15,647 nucleotides of DNA from CAJXJP01 sp034111025 (GCA_034111025.1 JAWUYB010000003.1:1-15647), one strand, 5' to 3'. Counted from the stretch's first letter, positions 8,618 through 15,647 are shown. Numbers and translations: made by a program. Notes: generated by a model not told the origin, from the sequence alone.

Positions 8618-9566
8618 ATTTTTTTTCAAAAAGGAATTGTCCATCATATCACTTTAATTCATTTTTTATAAATTTAAAATGATATCATTCAAATAATTCT
8701 ATAAATTTCATAGGATCAAATCTATATATTTGTAATAACTTTAATTTATATCATGGTAAAAAAGTAATTTTATAATTCTTTACATTTATTTCAATTTTTT
8801 CATGAAATTTAAAGAAAAAACTAAATTGAAGCGCTTTTATATCTGAAAATTCCTGAGATTCAATTATTAATTTTCACTTTTCTATATCTATTCCGTCATT
8901 TTTTATTTTATTTAGTAAGAAGTCTTTTTTTCAACTATTCACTAAATAAGATTTATAAATATTAAATAAGGCTAAATCTTCGCTGATATTAATTGATTTT
9001 CTAATTCATATATCAATCCAAATTTTATCATTTTTTGTTAAAATATTATTTAGAATGTTTATGATTCTAGTATATTTAATATTTCAAAATGTCCCTCACA
9101 TAAATGTAAATATTCTTTCATCAAAATTTTCTGATAAAGAATGAATTTCGTGTTTAAATTCATCTGATCAAAAATCTGCTCTTAAAAAAACTTTTTCATT
9201 GTTTAAATCTTTTAAGTTCTCAATTGATAATTCTAACATTTGATCAGAAGCGTCAACTCCTATATACATGACATCTTTATTTTGCTTTAAATGTTTCAGT
9301 ATATATTTCTCTGTTTCTGAATTTCCACATCATAGACTAATAAACACTGTTTTATTTTTAGGAACAAATAAGTTATTTATAAAATTTGAAAAATCCTTAA
9401 GAGATAATATATCATTTCATTGATATGTAGAATTTTTAGAATCATAATATTTATTTCATCAATCTCATTGGTATAATAACCATTGGTTCATATTTTCATT
9501 TTCATATGAATCAATTAATTGTTTTTGATACATAGGGTCTGAAATTGTATTATATATATTCGACAT
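8616..9566 (-). CDS. SAM-dependent methyltransferase, EgtD-like (Methyltransf_33 type)
   Basis: This 316-aa protein has a class I methyltransferase core: motif I SLGCGNSE (77-84), an acidic residue in GVDASDQML (D105) expected to hold the SAM ribose, and FMGGTFGN (155-162), which matches the LGSTIGN-like motif of the EgtD/DUF2260 group. EgtD trimethylates histidine in ergothioneine synthesis. No EgtB or other ergothioneine gene is near, and the N-terminal substrate part is different, so the substrate may be another small molecule or protein. Its ATG overlaps the stop codon of the HD-domain gene by one base (TAATG), so translation is probably coupled. Many glycines are TGA, including G79 in motif I (written TGA before TGT). 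Family call is moderate; substrate is unknown. Confidence 0.72.
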
Positions 9567-10456
9567 TATTTATTAGAAAAAGAATAAGTATTTCAAATTC
9601 AAAGTTTGATATCATTTGATATAATTTTTCATTTTTTAAATCGAAAAATATATTCAAAATGATCGTCTTCTCAGGATTCAATAGAAACAGTCTCTATTTT
9701 ATCGTCTATATTAGGTGTGTTAATTAATATATCTAATACTTTTTTACTAGTAATTTTCCAAGTTACATCATTACTATTTTGATAAACACTATCAAAAGAT
9801 TCAGTTGAAAAATTTCTAAATGTTTTATTTATAAGGTAGTCTTTGAGTTCTAAGTATCAAGCAATTTTCTTTTCATTTAAATGTTTATTTAATTTTTTCT
9901 GAGCTTCTTTAATTTTTATTCAATCATGTGCTCAAATTATAGTTTCCAATGGTGTAAATATTGCTTGTGTTTCAAATGCCATCCTGACCTGTTTATTGTC
10001 TTTGAGATTTGTAATAGTTTTTAGATTATCTTCTCTATCTGCTATTTTTAAAAGAAAACATTTAATATTATTTATTCATCAGAATAGAAACTTATCGATT
10101 TTTCTATCAAATAAATAATTTGATCAATAATACATTTGTTTATTCTTAGTAACTGCATCAACTAAGTATCATACTTCAAATCAAAACTTATCGTAAATAT
10201 CTTTTATATTTACTTCCGGGTTATCTTCTACCGTATCATGAAGGAGTCCAGCACATGTTAATTGTTTATCTAAAAATTGATCATGTAGTCTTAAGGCTAC
10301 AGCTAATGGGTGTATGAAATAATCTTCTCAAGATTTTCTTTTTTGTCCTTTGTGAGCTTCGTAAGAAAAATTATAAACGTCCTGAAAAAACTTTCTGTCT
10401 TTGGTATTTACAGAAAGCAATAGTATTTCAAAACGTTTACTTAAATCTCAATACAT
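9566..10456 (-). CDS. stand-alone HD-domain protein, (p)ppGpp hydrolase-like (RelA/SpoT HD family)
   Basis: This 296-aa protein carries the hydrolase half of the RelA/SpoT family: AHKGQKRKSGEDYFIHP (34-50), LLHDTVEDN (71-79) with metal-binding H73-D74 and the catalytic E77-D78 pair, FGFEVGYLVDAVTK (91-104), and KIADREDN (137-144) with D140. H35, H73, D74 and D140 match the expected metal ligands, so the enzyme looks active. There is no synthetase or TGS domain. The C-terminal 100 residues are unlike SpoT and unrecognised. It would be a small alarmone hydrolase acting on (p)ppGpp or related nucleotides. It leads a two-gene unit with the EgtD-like methyltransferase. The start at 10456 is the first ATG after a predicted promoter. 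Substrate is inference. Confidence 0.83.
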
Positions 10457-10492
10457 AATAAAAACACATTAAGAGACAAAGGGTTATGTAAT

Positions 10493-10520
10493 ATTCTATG
10501 ATTTTTTGCACTTTTTTCAA
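10493..10520 (-). promoter_or_regulatory. predicted promoter of the HD/methyltransferase unit
   Basis: Reading the minus strand, TTGAAA (10520-10515) and TAGAAT (10498-10493) are 16 bases apart. Transcription would start near 10486, about 30 bases upstream of ATG 10456. The -35 region lies in an imperfect inverted repeat (10512-10536: T-run, CAATT/AATTG, A-run) that could bind a regulator. Confidence 0.4.
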
Positions 10521-10576
10521 TTAAATTGTCAAAAAACCTATATAAAAATTATTTATAAAATCAATACACGTATTTT

Positions 10577-10605
10577 TTGTAAAAATAAGTCTAATAATAT
10601 ATAAT
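10577..10605 (+). promoter_or_regulatory. predicted strong promoter of the 488-aa gene
   Basis: TTGTAA (10577-10582) and consensus TATAAT (10600-10605) are separated by 17 bases. Transcription would start near 10612, leaving a leader of about 27 bases. Together with the minus-strand promoter it makes 10457-10638 a divergent control region. Confidence 0.55.
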
Positions 10606-10638
10606 AATATAAAGAGAAATATATACTAATAAATAGGA

Positions 10639-12105
10639 ATGAATAATAATAAAGTTCATGAAGATATTAATAAAATAAATACGAATTCTACTCTTGATAA
10701 AGTAGTAAAAATATTGAATATTTCAACCCAGTCTCAATCAGCTTTTATTGAAAAATATTCTGATATTGATAATAGTGAATTGATTGCAAAAATCTTAAAA
10801 GAAGATAAAAAATACAGAGCAAATAAAAATCTTGCAAAATATGCTATCAGATTTATTTGAGCAGAAGAATTTAAAAATTTTAAACCTCTGTTTAATGATA
10901 AATCAATATCACTGATTGCAGTTTGAGCATCACATTATAATTATCATTATTTATCAGAAGATCTAAAGAAAGATATAGATATTACAAAAATATATATTAC
11001 ATCACTTGTAAATGATTGAGAATCTTCAGAAAAAATATGAAGTTTTATAGAATCACAATTTTCTGACAATAAAAACAATCAATTATTATTAGAAAAACAC
11101 TATAAACAGATTATTAAACAAACATGACAAATATATATAAAAGATATTAATAAATGTTTAATCACTCTAGAAATTGATCATTCTAAATATATTACAGAAC
11201 TATTAGAGAAAAAAATATTATTAAAAGAGAAAAAAACTTATACTTTTTCTCCAGATTTTATTGAGGAACTTTCTCTAGAAATAAATCAAATATCTGAAAG
11301 TTTAGATAAAAATAATCGAGATAAACAAATAACTCAAATAATAAAAGATAGACTCGCTATTCCAAATAATATATTAAATAAATATACAGATTTTTTAATA
11401 TCAACTCTCAAAAAAAATCTCAATATTTCAAAAAAATCAAAAGAAAATAAGCAAGAAAATATAGATGAAAGTGTAGCTGAAATATTAAATAACTCTGAGA
11501 ATAAACCAGATAATATTAGAGAAGAAGATAAAAACACGATACAAAGTGATCTAGTTTATTTTTATCCTGAATGTAGTTATACATTGAGTTCTTGAAACTA
11601 TAATATAGAGATATTATGAAGCTCAAATATTGTCATAAGTGAAGAAGAAATGAAAGACTTTACTTCGGTTGCTTTAAAAAACTTTATAAAATTTTATTGA
11701 TTACTCTACGATACAGGACTTTCATTTTTATGGGATAAATATAGGTCAGATTTTATAACACTGTGTAATAATAAAGTCTGATTAGATTACAAAACTAATG
11801 AAGGTATTACTCAATGAAAAAGTTTATCTATTCTCAATATAATAGGGAAGAGTATAGGAGTTCCACAAACAGTTATTGAAAGTCATAATAAAGAAGAAGA
11901 TATTAGTAGTGAAATGAAATGTTTCAAAACATTAGCAGACGCTAAACTAGTTTTTTGAGATATAAAATCGAGCTGAAAAGTGAATAATAATTTAGTAATG
12001 CAACCAGGGACTTTTTCAAGTTATTCAATTATTGAAGCACACATGATTGAAACGAATTTAATAGATCAAAAATCTAACACTATTAATTTATCAAAATTTC
12101 TATAA
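10639..12105 (+). CDS. hypothetical protein, 488 aa
   Basis: I do not recognise this protein. It is a soluble, Lys/Asn/Ile-rich protein without signal peptide or membrane helix. A charged low-complexity stretch at about residues 266-305 (Lys, Glu, Asn, Asp) looks like a flexible linker between an N-terminal part (1-265, mostly helical looking) and a C-terminal part (306-488). About eleven glycines are TGA. With the standard code only the first 73 residues would be called. A consensus promoter precedes it and a weak AGGA lies just before the ATG. It is followed 42 bases later by ssrA on the same strand with no terminator seen in between, so read-through into the tmRNA is possible. It diverges from the HD/methyltransferase unit, but no functional link can be shown. 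Confidence 0.72.
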
Positions 12106-12116
12106 AATACTTTACT

Positions 12117-12145
12117 TTGTCATAAATATAGGTAAATTATATTTA
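12117..12145 (+). promoter_or_regulatory. possible promoter of the tmRNA gene
   Basis: TTGTCA (12117-12122) is followed by TATATT (12138-12143, spacing 15) or TATTTA (12140-12145, spacing 17). Both place the start very near the mature 5' end at 12148. The match is weak, and tmRNA may also be made by read-through from the 488-aa gene. Confidence 0.3.
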
Positions 12146-12147
12146 CT

Positions 12148-12621
12148 GGGGCTATTTATGGTTTCTATCGGGAGAATCGTTCGGGTTATATGCTATCTGG
12201 GAGGTGTTTGTGACTTCCATAATCAATTGCAAACAAGCATAACTGCTAAAAATACAGCTCAAAGAGATTACAAAGGTTTAACTGCTGCTTTTGCACCAGC
12301 TAATTCTTTCGCAGCAATCGCTGCGTAAAGTCTCGCTCAATATAAAAGAGTTTTAGAGACGTAGCCTTCCCAAGGGATGATGACATTTGTCTGCTACACA
12401 TTTTTAGAATATTTTAATGAGAGAAGCTTCTAAAAATTATAAATTCCCATCTTGTAGGATCGAGTATGATTTTGTTTTGTACCTACGAGTATTAATAAAT
12501 ATAATCCTCAAATATATTTTTTGTTTATTCTATATATATTTGAGTACTAAAATAAACTATGATAGTAGAGTTATTTCCTTAGCCTCGCGAGACATGGGTT
12601 CAAATCCCATTAGCTCCACCA
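12148..12621 (+). ncRNA. ssrA: transfer-messenger RNA (tmRNA)
   Basis: tmRNA with SmpB rescues stalled ribosomes and tags unfinished proteins for proteolysis. The tRNA-like end is clear: GGGGCTA (12148-12154) pairs with TAGCTCC (12611-12617), followed by A and encoded CCA (12619-12621). The T-arm is ATGGG-TTCAAAT-CCCAT (12594-12610), and GTTTC near 12161 can pair with GAGAC before the T-arm as helix 2. The tag reading frame appears to resume at GCT 12245 and to end at TAA 12326-12328. This gives 27 residues starting AKNTAQRDYKG and ending AAIAA, a hydrophobic end like the usual LAA degron. At 474 nt it is longer than most bacterial tmRNAs; the extra length lies between the tag stop and the 3' arm. 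The 3' end is overlapped antisense by the recombinase gene. Confidence 0.95.
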
Positions 12622-14146
12622 AATGAATTTTAGACACTTTCGATACTTCGAAAGCCTGATAAATAAGGGAAAAAGTAGGTGTTCAAACCTGCTTTTTTTT
12701 ATTGATTGGAATTCCTTCAGGAAATATGTTTTTTAGAAGGTCCTTCTTATTCTCAAGACTACCTTTTTTCCAGATATCTAAGCTATTTCTGAACTTTTTT
12801 ATTTTCCTTTTTAGGGGTGTTCAAACTTTCTTTAGCTCTTGCTTTAATTTTTGTGTTTTTCTTGTTTTTTCATCTTCTAATTTCTCTACTTGAGATTCAT
12901 AATTTTGTACTAATTTATCATTCTCAGTTTTTCAAATTCTATTGATATAGTTCTGAATTTCTTTTTCAATTTCAATTATTTCTTTATTTAATTGTGCTTT
13001 GTAAATAAGTTTATCTTTATTTCTGTCTTCTATGGTTTTTTCTAAGATAAGTTGAAACGCATCAAAAAATTCATCAGAAGGTTTAACTGAATTCAAGTAT
13101 TCTTCAAATTCTTTATGAAAAATATTTCTATTTAAACTTTTTCAATGTAATTCTGATTTTTTAGGGAATGTATAATATGGAAATTTAGAACGTTTTCATT
13201 GACTCCAACCACTACTAAACATTCATTTAGATTCTTCACAATAAAGAAAACCTCTAAGAGGGAACTCATTACTAATATCATTTCTATTTGTATTATCTTC
13301 TATGTATCTTTCTTTTTTAGATTTAGAGATTAATCTTTCTTGTATTTTTTCATAAGTATTCATAGAAATAATACCAGAGTGTTGTGCTTTTCTACGAGAT
13401 ATATCCCATTTTATAGATTCTACATATCAAGTATATAATACATTTCTTAATAAGTTATTTATAGTAGATAAAGATTTATAGTTTCAATTTTTATCCTGAT
13501 TAACTATATGTAATCATTTTTTATGTAAATATTTGATAAGATCAGAAGTAGTATCTAATATTCCATTACTATAATCTTCAAATCATTTTTTAATTATCTT
13601 TGCTTTTGGTTCATCTTGTACTACAATTTTTCATCATTGTTTACACTCTATATATTTAAATCAAATAGGTACTCTAAAACACCAAAAACCTTGTTCGATT
13701 CTTGCTCTCATTCTACTATTTACTCTCTGTTTATTTTTATCCTTTTCATATTGAGCAACGACCACCGAAATATTTTCTTTAAAGTCTCATTCTGGAGATT
13801 CTTCAAACTGAAAATTTGGACATGCTAATTCTACATTCCTTTTCTTGAATTCAGCTTTTAATAAACTATGAACTTGAATATCTCTTGATAATCTATTTAA
13901 GTCCTCAAAGACTACAATATAACTTTGAGATTTATTTTCATCTATATATTTAAATAGCTCTTGAATTGATTTTCTTTCAAATACTCATCAACTTACTCAT
14001 TCATCATTAAAAACCTTCTCAATCGAAATTCAGAGGGTACTTTCTGCATAATCTCTACACCTTTTTTCTTGTGATGATAGTCAATTTCATTCTTTGACTT
14101 GTTTTGCAGATGAAACTCTACAATATATTAATCATTTAAGATTCAT
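12557..14146 (-). CDS. large serine recombinase (resolvase/recombinase family integrase)
   Basis: This 529-aa protein would integrate and excise the element. The resolvase domain (1-145) has IYCRVSSAKQ with R10 and catalytic S12, GNGLSSQ (20-26), and EDLNRLSRD (81-89). A recombinase DNA-binding domain follows (about 155-250, with TINNLLRNVLYTGYV). The zinc-ribbon region (298-350, LRGFLYCEESKGMF) keeps only C303 of the usual four cysteines. A Glu/Lys coiled coil spans about 370-445. Under code 25 there is no TAA or TAG until 12557, so the frame crosses the tmRNA terminator and 65 bases of antisense ssrA. The final residues, VELMGFEPMS, are the antisense reading of the T-arm and acceptor. It contains 21 TGA codons. 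ATG 14146 is 6 bases after the upstream membrane-protein gene. It has no Shine-Dalgarno site. Confidence 0.9.
12637..12654. repeat. 7-bp inverted repeat just downstream of ssrA
   Basis: CTTTCGA (12637-12643) and TCGAAAG (12648-12654) flank a 4-base loop, 16 bases after the CCA end. It lies inside the recombinase reading frame. It could be a tmRNA 3' processing hairpin or part of the recombinase attachment site; neither can be shown here. Confidence 0.45.
12670..12700 (+). terminator. rho-independent terminator of ssrA
   Basis: An 11-bp stem (12670-12680 with 12687-12697, one G-T pair) closes a 6-base loop and runs into eight T (12693-12700). It is 48 bases downstream of the tmRNA end and lies within the recombinase coding frame on the other strand. 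Confidence 0.75.
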
Positions 14147-14152
14147 AATATT

Positions 14153-14428
14153 TTAATTATTATTTATTTTATTAGTTGCTTTGATGATTAGATAGGAAAC
14201 TACTTTAATAAACAATATAAAAATACCAATTGTTCATAATGTAAATATGAATCATATAAATCATGATTCATATTTCATGCTGATACATTTTTCTAATGGA
14301 ATTTTATGCATAAAATCAATACAATAATCAGTATATATATCTTTATAAAGATATATTAGTACTCATCATAATAAAATTAAAGCAGTAGTTATTATAAAAG
14401 TTATTTTAATATTTTTTACTTGTTTCAT
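14153..14428 (-). CDS. small two-helix membrane protein with C-X11-C loop (91 aa)
   Basis: I do not recognise this protein. It has two hydrophobic helices (about 9-27 and 57-80) with a central loop that carries C36 and C48, spaced C-X11-C. The next gene upstream (14439-14684) has the same length class, helix placement and cysteine spacing, so the two look like tandem relatives. Its stop is 6 bases before the recombinase ATG, so it is probably co-transcribed with the recombinase. Five glycines are TGA and the standard code would break it early. If the loop faces outside, the cysteines could form a disulfide. Holin-like, immunity or signalling roles are all possible; none can be chosen from the sequence. 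Confidence 0.7.
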
Positions 14429-14438
14429 AGTGTAAAAA

Positions 14439-14684
14439 TTAAGATTTATATTTAGATCTAATTGTTTTATATATTCATATTACAGATAGGATATATAATA
14501 TTCTAATCACCCACATTGAAATAAATCAAATAGTTGTATGATTTAAAGTTTCATTAAGGCAATAATCAATTTTTCATTGATCAATAAGGGGATTGCAATT
14601 AATAGAGAGATAAAAGAATATAGCTCATGTTCATATTATGGATAATACTATAAATATTATTGTAAATTTTGTTATTCTTTTCAT
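14439..14684 (-). CDS. small two-helix membrane protein with C-X11-C loop (81 aa)
   Basis: I do not recognise this protein. It has two hydrophobic helices (about 6-27 and 52-72) and a loop with C30 and C42, again C-X11-C, and a short basic tail. Both proteins share a basic start, ID-Y-C type residues around a loop cysteine, and GFI at the start of helix 2. It is 10 bases upstream of its likely paralogue and is the first gene of the recombinase operon, after a predicted weak promoter. Glycines at 18, 20, 37, 53 and 70 are TGA. The ATG at 14684 gives a basic N-terminus typical of such membrane proteins. Confidence 0.68.
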
Positions 14685-14713
14685 AGTTTTAATTAAGTTA
14701 ATATTTATATATC

Positions 14714-14742
14714 ATATTAAAGTTTTATATGTAATAGTAAAG
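14714..14742 (-). promoter_or_regulatory. possible promoter of the recombinase operon
   Basis: On the minus strand CTTTAC (14742-14737) and TAATAT (14719-14714) are 17 bases apart and would start transcription near 14707, 23 bases before ATG 14684. The match is weak and the region is extremely AT-rich, so chance is likely. Confidence 0.28.
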
Positions 14743-14774
14743 ACAGTTTATATATTTTATGTTTAATAAATGTT

Positions 14775-14805
14775 AAAAAGTAAAAGAAGAATTTAATCCT
14801 CTTTT
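14775..14805 (-). terminator. predicted terminator after the winged-helix-like gene
   Basis: On the minus strand a 9-bp stem (14805-14797 with 14790-14782, one G-T pair) closes a 6-base loop and is followed by a T-rich run ending at 14775. It separates the two transcription units of the element. Confidence 0.5.
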
Positions 14806-14855
14806 TTAATTATTTTACATAATTCCTTATTATATAGAATCAAGCTTGATAAATA
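14793..14855 (-). pseudogene. decayed copy of the C-terminus of the 49-aa protein
   Basis: Directly after the TAG of the 143-aa gene, and in the same frame, 20 codons read YLSSLILYNKELCKIIKKED before a TAA (14793-14795). The end of the 49-aa protein reads LSNIILDNKGLCKQIKK, giving about 12 identical residues of 17. The DNA also matches (14793-14856 against 15305-15366), including ACATAAT and CTTATTAT blocks. No start codon is available for this piece, so it looks like a remnant of a duplication. A TAG read-through extension of the upstream gene is the alternative. Confidence 0.55.
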
Positions 14856-15287
14856 CTATATTATATTCAATACATCCTTTAAAAACCTTTTTCATAATTT
14901 AGAAAATTTATATGCTCATTTTCATATATATTTATCTTCAGTTGATAACTCTAATAATCACCAATTTTTATATTTAGAAGGAGTTATTTTTGACATCAAT
15001 TTTATTAACTGATATTTTTCTTTAACTTCATTTCAATTATAAATCATATATCAATTTTCATCTTTTATCGCTTCATCGTACAATCCTTTAATAATAGAAA
15101 ATTTAAATAGATCATTAAATGAAATTTTTTTTACTCAATGCTCGTTATATAATTTATGACAAAATTTTATATATTTTTCTTGATTAATGTTTAAATTAAT
15201 ATTTTTTTGAATAACTGAAAAATTATATCAGAATATAGTATATTCGTCATTTCAATTTTTCTTTATATGTATCTTGTTTAATCTCAT
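14856..15287 (-). CDS. hypothetical protein, possible winged-helix fold (143 aa)
   Basis: This is a basic, Lys/Asn/Ile-rich protein with no signal or membrane segment. The C-terminal part (about 100-140: ITPSKYKNWGLLEL ... GKGAYKFSKLGKRFL) follows a pattern seen in small winged-helix proteins, in which a recognition helix ending in WGL is followed by a two-strand wing and a 'T/S-x-x-G-x-x-FL' helix. That would suggest DNA binding, perhaps control of the element, but the match is only from remembered patterns. Ten or so glycines are TGA. It starts 10 bases after the 49-aa gene and probably shares its transcript. It ends at TAG, followed in frame by the remnant at 14793-14855. Confidence 0.62.
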
Positions 15288-15297
15288 CGTTTTATTA

Positions 15298-15447
15298 TTA
15301 ATAATTAATCCTTTTTTTTATTTGTTTACATAATCCCTTATTATCCAAAATAATATTAGATAAAACATAAAAGTCTTTTGTTATTTCTACTATTTGTTCG
15401 TCTGAATAATAAGAGGGAAGATACTTCCTTGCTTCTACTACTTCCAT
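15298..15447 (-). CDS. small hypothetical protein, 49 aa
   Basis: This small protein, starting MEVVEARKYLPSYYSDEQIVEI, resembles short proteins of the form 'EAR..L....SDEQI..I...LY.LA.I' that are common on plasmids and integrated elements of CPR and other bacteria. No function is known to me. Its ATG overlaps the end of the preceding partial gene by 10 bases, and the next gene begins 10 bases after its TAA, which supports a real operon member. It has no TGA codon and only one glycine. The C-terminus (ILDNKGLCKQIKK) recurs as a decayed copy at 14793-14855. Confidence 0.6.
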   Translation of the reverse strand: MEVVEARKYLPSYYSDEQIVEITKDFYVLSNIILDNKGLCKQIKKRINY

Positions 15448-15647
15448 GACCTTCAAGCTCAGTAACTATTTAATCTATGCAGTTCATTTCTTTTAGTTTT
15501 TCATTCATTATATACGCTAAGATCTAATTCTCTGGTGGTTCAATATTTTATTCATCAATGCAATTCTCATAGATGTTTAGGTCTTTTTATACTGTACGCT
15601 ATATCTTCTTGAGTTAATTGTGATATCAATAAATTTCTTAATAATAT
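15438..15647 (-). CDS. C-terminal end of an unknown protein (cut by window edge)
   Basis: The frame is open from the right edge to TAG 15438-15440, giving 69 residues with eight or more TGA glycines (for example in HLGELHGGIKYG). A positively charged, Gly/Arg-rich end is visible, with D-L-S-V-Y-N-E-G-K in the middle. This faintly recalls the end of rolling-circle replication initiators, but I cannot support that. It overlaps the start of the 49-aa gene by 10 bases, which implies translational coupling. The N-terminus is outside the window. Confidence 0.55.

Larger units (their letters stand above)
12557..15647. mobile_element. integrated element at the 3' end of ssrA (right end outside window)
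   Basis: All genes from the tmRNA 3' end to the right edge are on the minus strand and consist of a large serine recombinase plus small unrecognised proteins. The recombinase lies directly against ssrA, a known class of integration site for islands and phages. The tmRNA keeps an intact 3' half including CCA, as expected if the element restores the gene on insertion. No second copy of the ssrA end is found up to 15647, so the other boundary is outside. It could be a prophage, a mobilisable element or an integrated plasmid; no diagnostic phage or conjugation gene is visible. The boundary given here is the recombinase stop, not a proven attachment site. Confidence 0.55.

Noticed and set aside
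8616..9566. Ergothioneine synthesis locus
   Set aside because: The methyltransferase resembles EgtD only in its core; no EgtB, EgtC or EgtE gene is present and its neighbour is an HD hydrolase.
12417..12626. Open reading frame inside the tmRNA on plus
   Set aside because: It lies within the structured 3' part of ssrA and ends at the tRNA-like domain; it is a chance frame.
12676..12692. Sequence with TTCAAAC downstream of ssrA that looks like a tRNA T-arm
   Set aside because: The stem does not fit a 5-bp T-arm with a 7-base loop, and no acceptor or anticodon arm surrounds it. It is better explained as the loop of the ssrA terminator.
14685..14781. Further small gene between the two element operons
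   Set aside because: All frames are broken by TAA/TAG within a few codons; the stretch is best seen as a leader and promoter region.
1..15647. CRISPR array or ordinary tRNA/rRNA genes
   Set aside because: No regularly spaced repeats were seen, and the only tRNA-like T-arm with acceptor and CCA belongs to ssrA.
15438..15647. Partial gene at the right edge as a replication initiator
   Set aside because: Only a vague resemblance over a few residues; the catalytic part would be outside the window, so no call is made.

Overview
The window is strongly AT-rich and can only be read if TGA codes for glycine (genetic code 25). In a recognisable UvrB gene, invariant glycines of the Walker A loop (G40), the VGVNLLREGLDLPE segment (G542, G549) and the QIIGRAAR motif (G580) are all written TGA. 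DoxX, ArsC, amidase and recombinase genes behave the same way. Every gene that ends in the window stops with TAA or TAG, never TGA. This points to Absconditabacteria (SR1) or Gracilibacteria of the Patescibacteria/CPR. The sequence alone does not decide between the two. Read with the standard code, most genes here fall apart into short pieces.

Layout. Positions 55-3279 (+) hold a tightly spaced run: an ArsC/Spx-like thioredoxin-fold protein, an unknown 134-aa protein, a UbiV-like U32-family protein with four candidate Fe-S cysteines, and a type IV pilin-like protein carrying a LamG-type domain. A terminator overlapped by a good promoter leads to an unknown 105-aa protein (3399-3716), which is unusual here in having a strong Shine-Dalgarno site and no TGA codon. 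A bidirectional terminator separates it from a membrane-anchored coiled-coil protein (3751-4599, -). That gene diverges from a secreted N-acetylmuramoyl-alanine amidase (4652-5710, +). UvrB (5838-8057) and a DoxX-family membrane protein (8131-8574) follow, both on +.

Positions 8616-10456 (-) hold a two-gene unit: a stand-alone HD-domain (p)ppGpp-hydrolase-like protein whose stop overlaps the start of an EgtD-like methyltransferase (TAATG). It diverges from an unknown 488-aa protein (10639-12105, +). Next is the tmRNA gene ssrA (12148-12621) with a 27-residue tag ending AAIAA.

From 12557 to the right edge, all genes are on the minus strand and look like an integrated element. A large serine recombinase runs antisense into the 3' end of ssrA. 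Upstream of it in its operon are two small two-helix membrane proteins, each with a C-X11-C loop. Further right are a possible winged-helix protein, a 49-aa protein and the end of a gene cut by the window. The element itself uses TGA as glycine heavily (21 such codons in the recombinase), so it is adapted to hosts with this code. Its far end is not in the window.

No CRISPR array, rRNA gene, ordinary tRNA gene or tRNA-Gly(UCA) gene was seen.
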